Shown: positions 30,915 to 40,412, numbered from the stretch's first letter. The stretch: 64,000 nt of DNA from Sunxiuqinia dokdonensis (GCF_001270965.1 NZ_LGIA01000181.1:1-64000); one strand, 5' to 3'. A program made the numbers and translations. Notes: generated from the sequence alone by a model not told the origin.

Positions 30915-31892
30915 ATGAACAAGTTTTTACCCCCAGTCATGATCCTTTTTTTCTTTTTTGCCGTTTCCGAAACTGCTTCTGCACAAGGGTTTCTCAATAA
31001 ATTGAGTAAGAAAGTGCAGGACAAAATCGAGAACAAAGTAGAAGATAAAGTTGATCAGAAAGTAGACGAAAAAGTAGACGAAAGTCTGGATAAAGTTTTT
31101 GAAGAAGGTGAGGACAGCGCCGATCCTCGCAGTACTTCCGAGAAACAGAATGAGCGCCTTTCAAAAATGATGAAAGGCATGGGCATGTCGGGCGAGCCCG
31201 TACCCATTGAAAACGACTATGTGTTTGACTCCAAGCTCCAAATGCACATTGAGTCGTACAAAAAAAATGGAGAGAAAGACAGCGACGGTGAATTTATTAC
31301 CTACATCAATCCCAACGGAAAAAACTTTGCCTACGAGTTTATCGGGGGCGACATGAAGCAAAAAGGCCAGGGTACATTTATTATGGATTTTGAAAATAAA
31401 GCCATGATCATGCTAACCGAGGAAAAAGGGGAGCGACAGGGTATTGTGTACGGCTTTGACATGGAGGGGATGATGGATGCTGGTTTCGACGCCGAAACGT
31501 ACGAAGGCCTGGAGGATGCCGATATGAGCAATATGGCCATGAGTCCCTATGTTGAAAAGACCGGACGGACAAAGACCGTTGAAGGTTACCGCTGCGAAGA
31601 ATACCGCTACGACAATCCGGAAGACCATACCAAAGCCAGCTTTTGGATTAGTAAGGATGTGAATATTATGACGCGCGATTTTATGAGCACCATGCTCAAA
31701 TCAGCCACCTACTCACACGGCATGCCTTGGGGGTTTGTGATGGAGTCGGAGTCGGAAAACACACGAACTGGCGAACGCTCGGTGATGCGTGTTACTGACA
31801 TTGACAACAAGGCCAACAAACAATTTAGCATGTCAGCTTACCAAATTACCAACCTTGGGTCGATGAAGATTCCAGCGATGGGAGAGGAATAG
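30915..31892 (+). CDS. secreted DUF4412-like protein
   Basis: A 325-residue exported protein. The signal peptide ends SETASAQG. Residues 28-62 are a charged heptad-like repeat (KVQDKIENKVEDKVDQKV and on), probably a coiled coil. The remainder resembles DUF4412 of Bacteroidota, with a strand-rich domain containing GYRCEEYRYDNPEDHTKASFWISKDV. Unknown function; periplasmic or surface location is likely. Confidence 0.75.
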   Translation: MNKFLPPVMILFFFFAVSETASAQGFLNKLSKKVQDKIENKVEDKVDQKVDEKVDESLDKVFEEGEDSADPRSTSEKQNERLSKMMKGMGMSGEPVPIENDYVFDSKLQMHIESYKKNGEKDSDGEFITYINPNGKNFAYEFIGGDMKQKGQGTFIMDFENKAMIMLTEEKGERQGIVYGFDMEGMMDAGFDAETYEGLEDADMSNMAMSPYVEKTGRTKTVEGYRCEEYRYDNPEDHTKASFWISKDVNIMTRDFMSTMLKSATYSHGMPWGFVMESESENTRTGERSVMRVTDIDNKANKQFSMSAYQITNLGSMKIPAMGEE

Positions 31893-31914
31893 GATACTAA
31901 TTAAGTCGGGTATG

Positions 31915-31966
31915 GAATGCCGGAGTCAGTCCAAAAAAAAGGGCGAATTCTGGCATTCATTTTTTT
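31915..31966 (+). terminator. terminator of the DUF4412-like gene
   Basis: GAATGCCGGAGT pairs with a downstream segment ending GGCATTC, loop of about 20 bases, followed by seven T at 31960-31966. Confidence 0.65.
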
Positions 31967-31981
31967 GTCTGCCATTCAAGG

Positions 31982-32704
31982 CTAAGCAATGATCATATTT
32001 TCCATCGGGATAATCGCTTCTCCTTTGTACCGGAGAAGCAAGTTGGCCACGGCCAGCGTGTCTTTTTCGCAATAGCGGATAATTCGGTTCAGGTCGCCGT
32101 CGTCATAGTAAACCTTGGCTACCTGGCTGCCATCAATGTCGTCTTTTGGCGTTGGAATATTGAAAACCGCACAAAGTAAGCTGAGTGAGGTGTAGTTTTT
32201 ATAGTCGCCAAATTTCCACAGTTGCAGCGTGTCTATCAGTTTGTCTTTCAAATCCCAGGGTTTCATGCCGGCAATATCCAGCGATTTGGGCAGTGGCAAG
32301 CCATTAATTAATGTGCGGCGGGCAATGTACGGGTAGTCGAACTCCTGCCCGTTGTGTGCGCAGATCCGTTTTCCGGGATGTGACATAAATTTGTTCAGCA
32401 TATCGTTGAACTGGCTCAGCAATTTCTTCTCATGATCATCATAGAACGACTTGACCCGGTAAAATCGTTCGCCTTGTTTTTGGGTGATGACTCCAGCTGA
32501 GATACAAATGATTTTTCCAAATTCAGCATAAATGCCGGCCCGTTCATACACCTCCTCCGGACCTTGGTCCTCGGTGCGGAAAAAGGTTGATTTCTTGTCC
32601 CACAACTTTTTGAAATCGTCGTTCAACTCACTGAAATCCTGTTGTTGCGGGGCTGTTTCAATGTCAATAAAAAGAATGTCTTCAACGTTTAAATTGCTCA
32701 GCAT
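31982..32704 (-). CDS. predicted 3'-5' exonuclease (PolB-like)
   Basis: A 240-residue DnaQ-fold exonuclease of the PolB-like group. The ExoI motif is FIDIETAPQQ, ExoII is CAHNGQEFDYPYIARR and ExoIII is the CEKDTLAVANLLLRY region. Acidic residues for two-metal catalysis are present. It starts two bases after the udk stop, so the two are likely co-transcribed. The physiological nucleic-acid substrate is unknown. Confidence 0.85.
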   Translation of the reverse strand: MLSNLNVEDILFIDIETAPQQQDFSELNDDFKKLWDKKSTFFRTEDQGPEEVYERAGIYAEFGKIICISAGVITQKQGERFYRVKSFYDDHEKKLLSQFNDMLNKFMSHPGKRICAHNGQEFDYPYIARRTLINGLPLPKSLDIAGMKPWDLKDKLIDTLQLWKFGDYKNYTSLSLLCAVFNIPTPKDDIDGSQVAKVYYDDGDLNRIIRYCEKDTLAVANLLLRYKGEAIIPMENMIIA

Positions 32705-32706
32705 GT

Positions 32707-33312
32707 TTATAAGTGTTGTTTGATGAAATTCGTCAGAATGTTGATGGCGACCGTATTATTTCCACCTTGCGGGATGATGATGTCGGCAAAGCGTTTGGTT
32801 GGTTCTATAAATTGCAGGTGGCTGGGGCGCACGGTTTCTTCGTATCGGGTCAAAACCTGCTGCACATCGCGCCCGCGTTCAATAATGTCGCGCCGGATTA
32901 CCCGCGAAAGCCGCAGGTCGGAGTCGCAATCAACAAACGCTTTGATGTCCAGAAGTTTGCGGAGCGAGGCATTTGACAGTACCAGGATTCCTTCAACAAT
33001 CAATACTGATTTTGGGCTGACTGGTTTGGTTTCGGGCTGGCGGGTGCAGGTCAGGTACGAGTAGCTTGGTTCTTCAATTGATTTGCCGGCTTGCAATTCG
33101 ACAAGATGCTTGGTCAGCAGGCTGAATTCAATCGAATCGGGATGATCGAAGTTGATCTCTTTGCGCTGCTCCATCGGGATGTGGCTGCTGTCGCGGTAGT
33201 ACGAATCCTGCGAAATAACCGCCACTTCATTTGGTGGCAGTTGCTCTATGATTTTGCGCACCACTGTGGTTTTTCCCGAGCCGGTTCCTCCGGCAATTCC
33301 AATAATGATCAT
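32707..33312 (-). CDS. udk: uridine kinase
   Basis: Phosphorylates uridine or cytidine in pyrimidine salvage. The 201-residue protein has the P-loop GIAGGTGSGKTT, the SQDSYYRD motif with the catalytic Asp, the NFDHPDSIEF segment and the RDIIERGRD lid. Full length. Confidence 0.93.
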   Translation of the reverse strand: MIIIGIAGGTGSGKTTVVRKIIEQLPPNEVAVISQDSYYRDSSHIPMEQRKEINFDHPDSIEFSLLTKHLVELQAGKSIEEPSYSYLTCTRQPETKPVSPKSVLIVEGILVLSNASLRKLLDIKAFVDCDSDLRLSRVIRRDIIERGRDVQQVLTRYEETVRPSHLQFIEPTKRFADIIIPQGGNNTVAINILTNFIKQHL

Positions 33313-33446
33313 TCGAATGAAATTTTAAGTAAAGATAAACAAGCCAGCCTGATTTCCATTATTCCTCGACTGTTTTGTGGTTCAGCGGAGGGAAAATGCT
33401 AACTTCGCAGGCGAAAGATAAATCCCAGACTAAAAATTTGCAGACT

Positions 33447-33746
33447 ATGATTAATCACGTGGTTCTTTTTAAATTGAAAGGATATCCTGAAGCTGAAAAA
33501 GTGGCGGTGTTGCGTAAAATAAAAGATGCGCTCGAATCCTTAAAAGATAAGATTGAGCAGCTTAAGTATTTGGAGGTTGGATTAAATTATGAGCTGAACG
33601 CAAAATCGTACGATGTTTGCCTGATCTCGCATTTTGAGTCCATTGCCGATCTGGATATTTACCGAGTGCACCCGGAACACCTGAAAGTGGTGGAGCTTAT
33701 TCAGGAAACAACCGTTGAACGGGCTGCTGTTGATTTTGAATTCTAA
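33447..33746 (+). CDS. Dabb (stress-responsive A/B barrel) protein
   Basis: A 99-residue dimeric alpha/beta-barrel protein. The family pattern is MINHVVLFKLK at the start, VGLNYE in the middle and YRVHPEHLKVVE near the end. I start at the ATG at 33447; upstream in-frame codons show no family similarity. The ligand or reaction is unknown; relatives include small-molecule enzymes and stress proteins. manA follows 23 bases later. Confidence 0.85.
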   Translation: MINHVVLFKLKGYPEAEKVAVLRKIKDALESLKDKIEQLKYLEVGLNYELNAKSYDVCLISHFESIADLDIYRVHPEHLKVVELIQETTVERAAVDFEF

Positions 33747-33769
33747 TTACGCATTGAAAGAAATAACAC

Positions 33770-34750
33770 ATGAAAAGTTTATATCCGTTGAAGTTTAAAG
33801 CTCAGTATTTGGATAAAATATGGGGCGGACACAAAATAAAAACGCACTTGGGAAAAGATTTTGGCAAGCTTCCGAATTGTGGCGAAAGCTGGGAAATCAG
33901 TGGTGTTCAGGATCGGGTTTCGGTCGTTGAAAATGGTTTTTTGGCCGGAAACAATCTGGAGGAGCTGATTGAAATTTACATGGGCGAACTGGTTGGCGAC
34001 CGGGTGTACGAAAAGTTTGGCGTTGAATTTCCGCTGCTAATCAAGTTTATCGATGCCAACGACGACTTGTCGATCCAAGTTCATCCGGACGATAAGCTTT
34101 CGAAAAAGCGCCACCAGGCTTTTGGAAAAACCGAAATGTGGTACGTGCTTCAGGCTGACCCCGGCGCAAAGCTGAATTTGGGTTTCAAGGAAGAATTGAC
34201 CAAAGAACAGTATTTGGAGAAATTCGAGGCGGGACAGTTGATGGACATCCTGAATTTTGAGGAAGTAAAAGCCGGAGACATCCTGTTTATGCCTGCCGGA
34301 CGGGTGCATGCCATTGGGCGTGGAGTTTTGGTAGCCGAAATTCAGCAAACCTCCGATGTCACCTACCGTATCTATGATTTCGACCGAAGAGACTCGGATG
34401 GCAACACCCGTGAGCTGCATACCGAGCTGGCATTGGATGCCATCGATTTCGCCGTTCCGGATTCCTACAAAACAGCATACGAAACAAAGAAGAATGAACC
34501 GGTTGAGGTGGTGAAATGTGATTATTTTACAACCAATGTGCTGGAGCTGAACAAAAAGCTGGAGTGCGACATTCACAAGCTCGACTCTTTCGTGATTTAT
34601 ATTTGTCTGGAAGGAAACTGTGAGCTGGAGTATGCTGAAGGAAGCGTCAGTTTCGGAAAAGGAGAAACGATTCTGGTGCCAGCCGTTCTGGAACAATTTT
34701 TCCTGAATCCGAAAAACGGTGAGCTAAAGCTTTTAGAAGTTCACGTGTAA
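33770..34750 (+). CDS. manA: mannose-6-phosphate isomerase, class I
   Basis: Interconverts mannose-6-phosphate and fructose-6-phosphate. The 326-residue protein is of the short type. Zinc ligands lie in IQVHPDDKLSKKRH and KTEMWYVLQA, then AGRVHAIGRGVLVAEIQQTSDVTYRIYD with the catalytic Arg region. Cupin-like C-terminus. Cytoplasmic. Confidence 0.93.
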   Translation: MKSLYPLKFKAQYLDKIWGGHKIKTHLGKDFGKLPNCGESWEISGVQDRVSVVENGFLAGNNLEELIEIYMGELVGDRVYEKFGVEFPLLIKFIDANDDLSIQVHPDDKLSKKRHQAFGKTEMWYVLQADPGAKLNLGFKEELTKEQYLEKFEAGQLMDILNFEEVKAGDILFMPAGRVHAIGRGVLVAEIQQTSDVTYRIYDFDRRDSDGNTRELHTELALDAIDFAVPDSYKTAYETKKNEPVEVVKCDYFTTNVLELNKKLECDIHKLDSFVIYICLEGNCELEYAEGSVSFGKGETILVPAVLEQFFLNPKNGELKLLEVHV

Positions 34751-34800
34751 CAAATTTAGCCTTCGGTAATTGTTTGATACCAAAACAACACGAAGTGTAA

Positions 34801-34923
34801 GCCTGTTTGCCAACAGGCAGTTGGTCCGCAATTCGCGGAACTTAGAACTTGGAATCCAGACTTCGCCGCGACTCCCTTCGGTCGCTTGGGATTTGAAACC
34901 TGGAATTTGAAACTTGGAATTTA
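34801..34923. repeat. intergenic hairpins and 14-bp tandem repeats
   Basis: Three short hairpins follow one another (GCCTGT/ACAGGC at 34801-34818, TCCGC/GCGGA at 34825-34839, GCGAC/GTCGC near 34868-34885). Then come two and a half copies of GGAATTTGAAACTT (34888-34923). The sequence resembles degenerate intergenic repeats elsewhere in the window, for example the AAACTCGAAACCCGAAACTC stretch near 21511. Confidence 0.65.
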
Positions 34924-34931
34924 TCAACCTT

Positions 34932-35519
34932 ATGGAAATTAAAAATGCCCGCTTTTTAATGAGTAATTCGGATGTGCAAAAATGTCCGGAACCTACCAAG
35001 CCCGAATTTGCTTTTATAGGCCGATCCAATGTGGGCAAATCTTCGTTGATCAACATGTTGACCGGACAGAAAAAGCTGGCCAAAACCTCATCACGACCGG
35101 GGAAGACGCAGCTGATTAACCATTTTTTGATTAATGAAGCGTGGTATCTGGTTGATTTGCCGGGTTATGGTTATGCGAAAGTGTCGAAAAAAAGCAAAGA
35201 AAAATTTCAGGCCTACATTGTTGACTACGTGCTGAAACGCGAAAACCTGTATTGCCTGTTTGTGTTGGTCGATTCACGCCTTGAATTGCAAAAGATTGAC
35301 CTTGAATTTATCAATTGGCTGGGCGAAAAAGAAGTGCCTTTTGCTCTGATTTTTACTAAAGCTGATAAATTGGGAGCCAATAAACTTGGCAAAAACATTT
35401 CCGACTATAAAGACCAGTTGCTCGAATACTGGGCCGAGTTGCCCCCGATATTTGTCAGTTCAGCCGAAGATGGTACCGGCAAGGAAGACATCCTTGAATT
35501 TATTGAAACAAGTAGCTAG
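34932..35519 (+). CDS. engB: ribosome biogenesis GTPase EngB/YsxC
   Basis: GTPase needed for 50S subunit assembly. The 195-residue protein has G1 GRSNVGKSS, the G2 region [12 protein letters not shown]3 [10 protein letters not shown]4 TKADKLG and G5 VSSAEDG. I choose MEIKNARFL at 34932; a TTG 18 bases upstream is in the repeat region. Confidence 0.95.
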   Translation: MEIKNARFLMSNSDVQKCPEPTKPEFAFIGRSNVGKSSLINMLTGQKKLAKTSSRPGKTQLINHFLINEAWYLVDLPGYGYAKVSKKSKEKFQAYIVDYVLKRENLYCLFVLVDSRLELQKIDLEFINWLGEKEVPFALIFTKADKLGANKLGKNISDYKDQLLEYWAELPPIFVSSAEDGTGKEDILEFIETSS

Positions 35520-35523
35520 TCTG

Positions 35524-35550
35524 TTGATGCCGGCTGTGCATCAGTTTTTT
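35524..35550 (+). terminator. terminator of engB
   Basis: TGATGC pairs with GCATCA around a 7-base loop, followed by GTTTTTT. Confidence 0.65.
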
Positions 35551-35629
35551 AACCGATTTAGTTGTTGTGATTTTTATCAATTTTAAATAACTTACAACCG
35601 CTGTGCAAAGGTTATTTTAAAGATTTTTC

Positions 35630-35637
35630 TACCTTTG
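35630..35637 (+). promoter_or_regulatory. -7 element of the prs promoter
   Basis: TACCTTTG, a perfect TAnnTTTG, 37 bases before the prs ATG. No convincing -33 TTTG. Confidence 0.5.
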
Positions 35638-35673
35638 CGCGCATTCCCAAGCTACAAAATTAAAAGAGAGAAC

Positions 35674-36612
35674 ATGTCAAGAAAGGCTCCTTTAAAGATT
35701 TTTACAGGTACAGCAACAAAGTATTTAACCACCGAAATTTGCAAGAGTGTTAATGTTGACCTGGGGAAATCTTCCTGCCCGGTTTTTGCCGATGGCGAGT
35801 TTGAACCCTGTTTCGAAGAAACCATTCGCGGGGCACACGTTTTTATAGTCCAGTCAACCTTTCCAACAGCCGACAATTTGCTCGAGTTGTTGCTAATGAT
35901 TGACGCCGCCAAGCGCGCATCGGCCTACAAAATTATTGCCTGTATTCCGTATTTTGGGTATGCAAGGCAAGACCGGAAGGACAAACCACGTGTATCGATT
36001 GGCGCTAAGCTTATTGCTGATTTGCTGTCGGCCTCAGGAGTGGACCGTATTATAACCATGGATTTACATGCTGACCAAATTCAAGGCTTTTTTGATGTGC
36101 CGGTTGATCATTTGTTTGCATCAGCTCTGTTCATTCCCTTTATTCAAAACATGGGATTGCGCGATATCGTAATTGCATCGCCTGATGTGGGTGGAACCAA
36201 ACGGGCCAATACTTACGCACGGATGCTGGGCACCGATATGGTGATTTGCCACAAATCGCGTGCGAAAGCCAATGTGGTTGGGAACATGACCCTGATTGGT
36301 GATGTGCGCGACAAGGACGTGATCATTGTTGACGACATGATTGATACCGCCGGAACCATTGCCAAGGCTGCCGGCCTGATGGTGAAAGAAGGAGCCAACT
36401 CGGTTCGCGCATTTGCAGCGCACGGTTTATTGTCGGGGCCTGCTTACGAGCGTATTGAGGAGTCGGCTTTGCAGGAAGTTTATTTTACCAACTCCATTCC
36501 ACCTAAAAAAGAATCAACGAAGATTAAGTACATTTCGGCTGCCGGGGCATTTGCTGAGACCATCCAGCGAGTGTATAAAAATGAGTCGATTAGTTCGCTA
36601 TTCTTCAAATAA
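35674..36612 (+). CDS. prs: ribose-phosphate pyrophosphokinase
   Basis: Makes PRPP for nucleotide, His and Trp synthesis. The 312-residue protein has the ATP-binding region with YFGYARQDRKDKPR, the DLHADQIQGFFD motif and the PRPP-binding loop IIVDDMIDTAGT. The start MSRKAPLKIF follows the promoter; an in-frame ATG at 35635 would overlap the -7 element. Confidence 0.95.
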   Translation: MSRKAPLKIFTGTATKYLTTEICKSVNVDLGKSSCPVFADGEFEPCFEETIRGAHVFIVQSTFPTADNLLELLLMIDAAKRASAYKIIACIPYFGYARQDRKDKPRVSIGAKLIADLLSASGVDRIITMDLHADQIQGFFDVPVDHLFASALFIPFIQNMGLRDIVIASPDVGGTKRANTYARMLGTDMVICHKSRAKANVVGNMTLIGDVRDKDVIIVDDMIDTAGTIAKAAGLMVKEGANSVRAFAAHGLLSGPAYERIEESALQEVYFTNSIPPKKESTKIKYISAAGAFAETIQRVYKNESISSLFFK

Positions 36613-36617
36613 TTTAA

Positions 36618-36625
36618 TACATTTG
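36618..36625 (+). promoter_or_regulatory. -7 element of the rplY promoter
   Basis: TACATTTG fits TAnnTTTG, giving a leader of about 90 bases before rplY. Confidence 0.45.
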
Positions 36626-36719
36626 CACCGCTTTTTCCAACGGCATAAGGGTTATGTATGCTGTTTGCCCGAATAAAAAAGGGAGGACTGAGTATCATAA
36701 TGAACTAAAATTTTAAAAG

Positions 36720-37352
36720 ATGAAATCAATTGCAATTAAAGGCCAAATCAGAGAAGGCCTAGGTAAAAAAGAATCAAAAAAGTTAAGAGTTGAAGGTAAA
36801 GTTCCATGCGTATTGTATGGTAACGAAGCGCCTGTACACTTTGTGGCCGATGCCGGCGATTTCCGTCCGTTAATCTACACGCCAAACGTGTATTTGATTG
36901 ATCTGGAAATTGATGGAACAACGTACAAAGCGATTATGCAAGATGTCCAGTTTCACCCGGTTGATGAGCAAATTCTGCACGTTGACTTCTTGAAAACGAC
37001 TGAAGATAAGCCAGTTAAAATCGAAGTACCAATTAAAGTTACCGGTTACGCCAAAGGGATGCGTTCAGGTGGTAAACTGAAAACAAACCTGCGTCGTTTG
37101 CGCGTTAAAGCGTTGGCTAAAGATCTTCCCGATACCATCTCCATTGATATTACAAACCTGGGATTGGGCGATAGTTTCAAAGTGGGACAATTGAAATTGG
37201 ACAACATTGAGTTTCTGAATAGCAAGTCGGTCCCGGTTGTTTCAATTATAATTACCCGTGCTGCCCGTGCTGCTCTTGGAATGGCTCCGCTTCCTGAAGA
37301 TGAAGAGGAAGAAGAAGCTGCCGCAGAAACTGAAGCAACATCTGAAGAATAA
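36720..37352 (+). CDS. rplY: 50S ribosomal protein L25/general stress protein Ctc
   Basis: 5S-rRNA-binding protein, long Ctc form of 210 residues. The L25 N-domain contains GKKESKKLRVEGKVPCVLYG and QFHPVDEQILHVDFL. The C-terminal TL5 domain has KVTGYAKGMRSGGKL. An acidic Glu/Ala tail ends the protein. First of a compact run with pth, the S4-domain gene and the DUF4924 gene. Confidence 0.94.
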   Translation: MKSIAIKGQIREGLGKKESKKLRVEGKVPCVLYGNEAPVHFVADAGDFRPLIYTPNVYLIDLEIDGTTYKAIMQDVQFHPVDEQILHVDFLKTTEDKPVKIEVPIKVTGYAKGMRSGGKLKTNLRRLRVKALAKDLPDTISIDITNLGLGDSFKVGQLKLDNIEFLNSKSVPVVSIIITRAARAALGMAPLPEDEEEEEAAAETEATSEE

Positions 37353-37438
37353 ACTTTCGGAACAACCTGGGCTGGTGTGCCGGCACAGGTCGTTTCATCC
37401 GTATCTTCAGCAATTCATTTTATTAAGGTATTTTACGG

Positions 37439-38005
37439 ATGAAGTATTTAATAGTAGGACTTGGAAATCCGGGAAGCGAATATGCGCATACCCGGCACAA
37501 CATAGGATTTAAAATATTGGACGCTCTTGCTGATGCGTCCAATATTTGTTTTAGTGATAAGCGTTACGGTTACGTGGCCGAGTACAAATTTAAGTCGCGA
37601 ACGTTTATTCTGTTAAAACCAACGACTTACATGAATTTGAGTGGGCGGGCGGTGAATTATTGGTTGCAGAAGGAAAAAATTGCATTTGAAAATCTCTTGA
37701 TTATCACCGACGACCTGGCGCTTCCGTTTGGAACCCTTCGGTTGCGGGCCAAAGGAGGTGATGCCGGACACAATGGTCTGAAGAATATCCAGCAAGTGAC
37801 CGGAAGGAGCGATTATGCACGCCTGCGTTTCGGTATTGGCGACGAATTTCATCCGGGTCAGCAGGTTGACTACGTGTTGTCTGAATGGTCGGATGAGGAA
37901 GAGAAAGAACTGCCCGGAAAAATTGATACCTGCATTGAGATTATTCAAGGCTTTGGAACCATTGGCGTAGCCCGGACGATGAATCAATTCAATAAACGTA
38001 AATAG
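37439..38005 (+). CDS. pth: peptidyl-tRNA hydrolase
   Basis: Releases tRNA from prematurely dropped peptidyl-tRNA. The 188-residue protein has GLGNPGSEYAHTRHNIGF with the catalytic His, KPTTYMNLSGRAV and the DDLALPFGTLRLRAKGGDAGHNGLK segment (given in parts). Cytoplasmic; located 86 bases after rplY, a common pairing. Confidence 0.95.
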   Translation: MKYLIVGLGNPGSEYAHTRHNIGFKILDALADASNICFSDKRYGYVAEYKFKSRTFILLKPTTYMNLSGRAVNYWLQKEKIAFENLLIITDDLALPFGTLRLRAKGGDAGHNGLKNIQQVTGRSDYARLRFGIGDEFHPGQQVDYVLSEWSDEEEKELPGKIDTCIEIIQGFGTIGVARTMNQFNKRK

Positions 38006-38006
38006 T

Positions 38007-38387
38007 ATGAGCGATCCAATTCGCGTGGACAAATGGCTGTGGGCGGTTCGGGTATTTAAAACCCGGAGCATGGCCACCGACGCGGTAAAAAAAGGACGCG
38101 TTTTTATTGATGACATGGCTGTTAAACCGTCACGTGTTGTTAAGATCGGCGATGTTGTCAGGGTGCGAAAAGGTCAGGTAACCTATAGCTACAAGGTTTT
38201 GCAATTGGCAGGTAAAAGAATGGGAGCTAAGTTGGTTGGTGAATACATGGAGGACGTGACTCCGAAGGAAGCGCTTGAAGTGTTGGAGATTCAGAAACAC
38301 ATGGGCTGGTTTCAGCGCGAGCGAGGTGCCGGAAGACCGACCAAGAAAGACCGTCGGGATTTGGATGATTTTTTTGAAAAGGAGTAA
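38007..38387 (+). CDS. S4-domain RNA-binding protein (Hsp15-like)
   Basis: A 126-residue protein with an N-terminal S4 domain (RVDKWLWAVRVFKTRSMA, KKGRVFIDD, VKIGDVVRVRKG), resembling Hsp15/HslR, which binds 50S subunits carrying stalled nascent chains. The C-terminus is basic. It starts two bases after pth, so the two are probably co-transcribed and share a role in ribosome rescue. Confidence 0.88.
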   Translation: MSDPIRVDKWLWAVRVFKTRSMATDAVKKGRVFIDDMAVKPSRVVKIGDVVRVRKGQVTYSYKVLQLAGKRMGAKLVGEYMEDVTPKEALEVLEIQKHMGWFQRERGAGRPTKKDRRDLDDFFEKE

Positions 38388-38389
38388 AT

Positions 38390-38932
38390 ATGCTGATAGC
38401 GAAAGAAAAGCGAAGAACAAATATTGCCGAGTACATTCTTTACTTATGGCAGGTTGAGGATTTACTCAGGGCCCTAAACTTCAATCCGGATCAAATTGGG
38501 AAAACACTGGTTGCCCGGTTCGATGTGGACGATGATACCCGCCTGGAAATCTACGATTGGTATAAAAACCTGTCCAGCATGATGGAAAAGGAACGGGTGA
38601 CGAAAAGCGGCCATTTGCAATTTATTCTGAACTTAATTGACGATCTGAACCAGTTTCACATACAATTGCTTCAGTCGGGAAAAGATCCGCAGTATCCGGC
38701 TTTGTTTCAGTTGGCAAAACCAGTCATCAACGAGTTCAAACAGAAAAGTACAGACAAGGACGAGCACGATATTCGATTGGCTTTTCAGGCACTTTACAGC
38801 ATTATTTTGTTGAGACTACAGAAAAAGGAAATCTTACCTTCAACGCAAACGGCCATCGATCATATCAGCAGAATGATGGGGCACTTGTCGGCTCGCTATT
38901 TGCAGCACGAAAAAGGAACTTTCGAATTTTAA
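38390..38932 (+). CDS. DUF4924 family protein
   Basis: A 180-residue, helix-rich soluble protein recognised as DUF4924, restricted to Bacteroidota as far as I know. It opens MLIAKEKRRTNIAEYILYLW and has RMMGHLSARYLQ near the end. Starts three bases after the S4 gene. Its stop overlaps the convergent DCC gene by four bases. Function unknown. Confidence 0.82.
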   Translation: MLIAKEKRRTNIAEYILYLWQVEDLLRALNFNPDQIGKTLVARFDVDDDTRLEIYDWYKNLSSMMEKERVTKSGHLQFILNLIDDLNQFHIQLLQSGKDPQYPALFQLAKPVINEFKQKSTDKDEHDIRLAFQALYSIILLRLQKKEILPSTQTAIDHISRMMGHLSARYLQHEKGTFEF

Positions 38933-39339
38933 AGAAACCGGTTCGCATCGGTCGGTTTTGGCAACAGGCAGCTGGCTCGTCGACCAAACCAACCGAAGCG
39001 ATTCGTCGCAATTTTCCGGTACAAGCGATCGCGCCAGCTTCGTGGCAGGATCCGGGCAACGAGCAGCAATTTGAAAAATCCACCCAGCCGGTTTGCGATT
39101 TTCAGTACCGCCTCCGATTCAATGTAAAAATGACTGTTTTCAACCAAAATAATTGAATCGATCGCCCCTGAAATGACCAATCGGTCTTTAACTTCCTTGC
39201 CAATTTCACCCGACAAGGGGGCAAACAAAAACTGCTTTTGATGATCAAACTTCAAGATCATTTGAACCGACCAGCTGCACAAGTGGCAATATCCATCAAA
39301 TAAAACCAGGGCTTTATCAGGAGGTATTGGCTGCATCAT
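38929..39339 (-). CDS. DCC-family thiol-disulfide oxidoreductase-like protein
   Basis: A 136-residue thioredoxin-like protein of the DCC (DUF393/YuxK) family. The signature is LVLFDGYCHLCSWSV, with Asp and the CxxC pair intact. No signal peptide, so cytoplasmic. The start region overlaps the stop of the upstream amidase gene by four bases, suggesting coupling; a second ATG at 39336 is equally possible as start. Confidence 0.87.
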   Translation of the reverse strand: MMQPIPPDKALVLFDGYCHLCSWSVQMILKFDHQKQFLFAPLSGEIGKEVKDRLVISGAIDSIILVENSHFYIESEAVLKIANRLGGFFKLLLVARILPRSWRDRLYRKIATNRFGWFGRRASCLLPKPTDANRFL

Positions 39340-40367
39340 TTGTTGTTTTTGAAATCGGTTTGCAAACCTTCGGCCAGCCAGTTGGCCAGCGCTTGCCGGT
39401 TGTTGCTTTGGATAAACCGTTGTTGATCCCGGAAATGGTTAATATTCCCCAGCTCAATGAAAACTGCCGGAGGATAACTGTATTTCAAAACGTACAAATT
39501 CCTGTCCGACACGGTTCCGTGGTAGCCCCGGTTGGGTTGATGCATGTCGTATTTCTTTTTAAATGTTTGTTGCAGATTGTTGGCTAACTTTTTGCCGGTT
39601 TTGGAGCGTTGGTCATGATAAAAAAATACGTCGATATTTTCGCCTTTACTTCGCGAATCAACATGAATGATGACCAATCGTTGAAAGCTTCCCTTGTGCT
39701 TGATCGAGAGTTTATTGACGGCGTCTTTGCGTTGTTGCAGGCGTTTCAGATGATTTCGCGGAATACTCAATTCCGGATAGCAGGTTTCATCTTTGTCGGG
39801 TTCCAGGAAACTGCCGTCCCGTATCCCGTCGTTTTCATCGCGTGTAATCATGTATACCAAGGCACCATGCTCAATCAACCGGCGAGCAAGACGCAGCGTA
39901 ACATCGTAGGCGTATTCATCTTCACAAAGCGTGTGGTTACCGTATCGGCCAACCGCTCCCGGGTCGGGCCCGCCATGTCCGCTCAGCAAATAGTAAACCG
40001 CGCCCTGCAGTGAGTTGTCAATCGGGTTCACCTGTTCGTATGCTTTACCGAAGATTGGATAGATTGCGCCACCACTTGCCGGTGATTGGCTTGCTGACTC
40101 TTGTTGGGGCAGGGTATAGGTTTGCCCGGCAAACAAAGAGTTGTTGCTGCCCAGCTTGCCTTTGTTGAGTTCAATAAAAGTATTTAAATGCTCCGATGGC
40201 GACAAACCATGCCGTTTCAACAGGCTGTAGATTCCTTCACCATTTTTTGCGACTGTCGTTTGATAATCCTGTGCTTGCACGGCGGATACCACAACAAGCA
40301 AGAAAAAAACAAAGGCCGAAAACTTGTATGAAAGTCGCAAAAGAGTGAATGAATGATTGTTCCTCAT
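39336..40367 (-). CDS. LysM-containing N-acetylmuramoyl-L-alanine amidase
   Basis: Peptidoglycan amidase of 343 residues. A signal peptide ends near VSAVQAQD. A LysM domain follows at about residues 36-82 (NGEGIYSLLKRHGLSPSE). The Amidase_3 domain has SGHGGPDPGAVG, an acidic CEDEYAYDV zinc-ligand region, IIHVDSRSKGENID and the catalytic Glu segment VFIELGNINH. Likely periplasmic, acting in cell separation or wall turnover. Confidence 0.88.
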   Translation of the reverse strand: MRNNHSFTLLRLSYKFSAFVFFLLVVVSAVQAQDYQTTVAKNGEGIYSLLKRHGLSPSEHLNTFIELNKGKLGSNNSLFAGQTYTLPQQESASQSPASGGAIYPIFGKAYEQVNPIDNSLQGAVYYLLSGHGGPDPGAVGRYGNHTLCEDEYAYDVTLRLARRLIEHGALVYMITRDENDGIRDGSFLEPDKDETCYPELSIPRNHLKRLQQRKDAVNKLSIKHKGSFQRLVIIHVDSRSKGENIDVFFYHDQRSKTGKKLANNLQQTFKKKYDMHQPNRGYHGTVSDRNLYVLKYSYPPAVFIELGNINHFRDQQRFIQSNNRQALANWLAEGLQTDFKNNK

Positions 40368-40412
40368 GGAGTTAAAACTGTTTTGGTTAAAACGAAATGC
40401 TCGGTTTAATGT

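Noticed and set aside
37364-37390. Hairpin ACCTG-GC/GC-CAGGT between rplY and pth
   Set aside because: No T run and one mismatch; the genes are probably co-transcribed.
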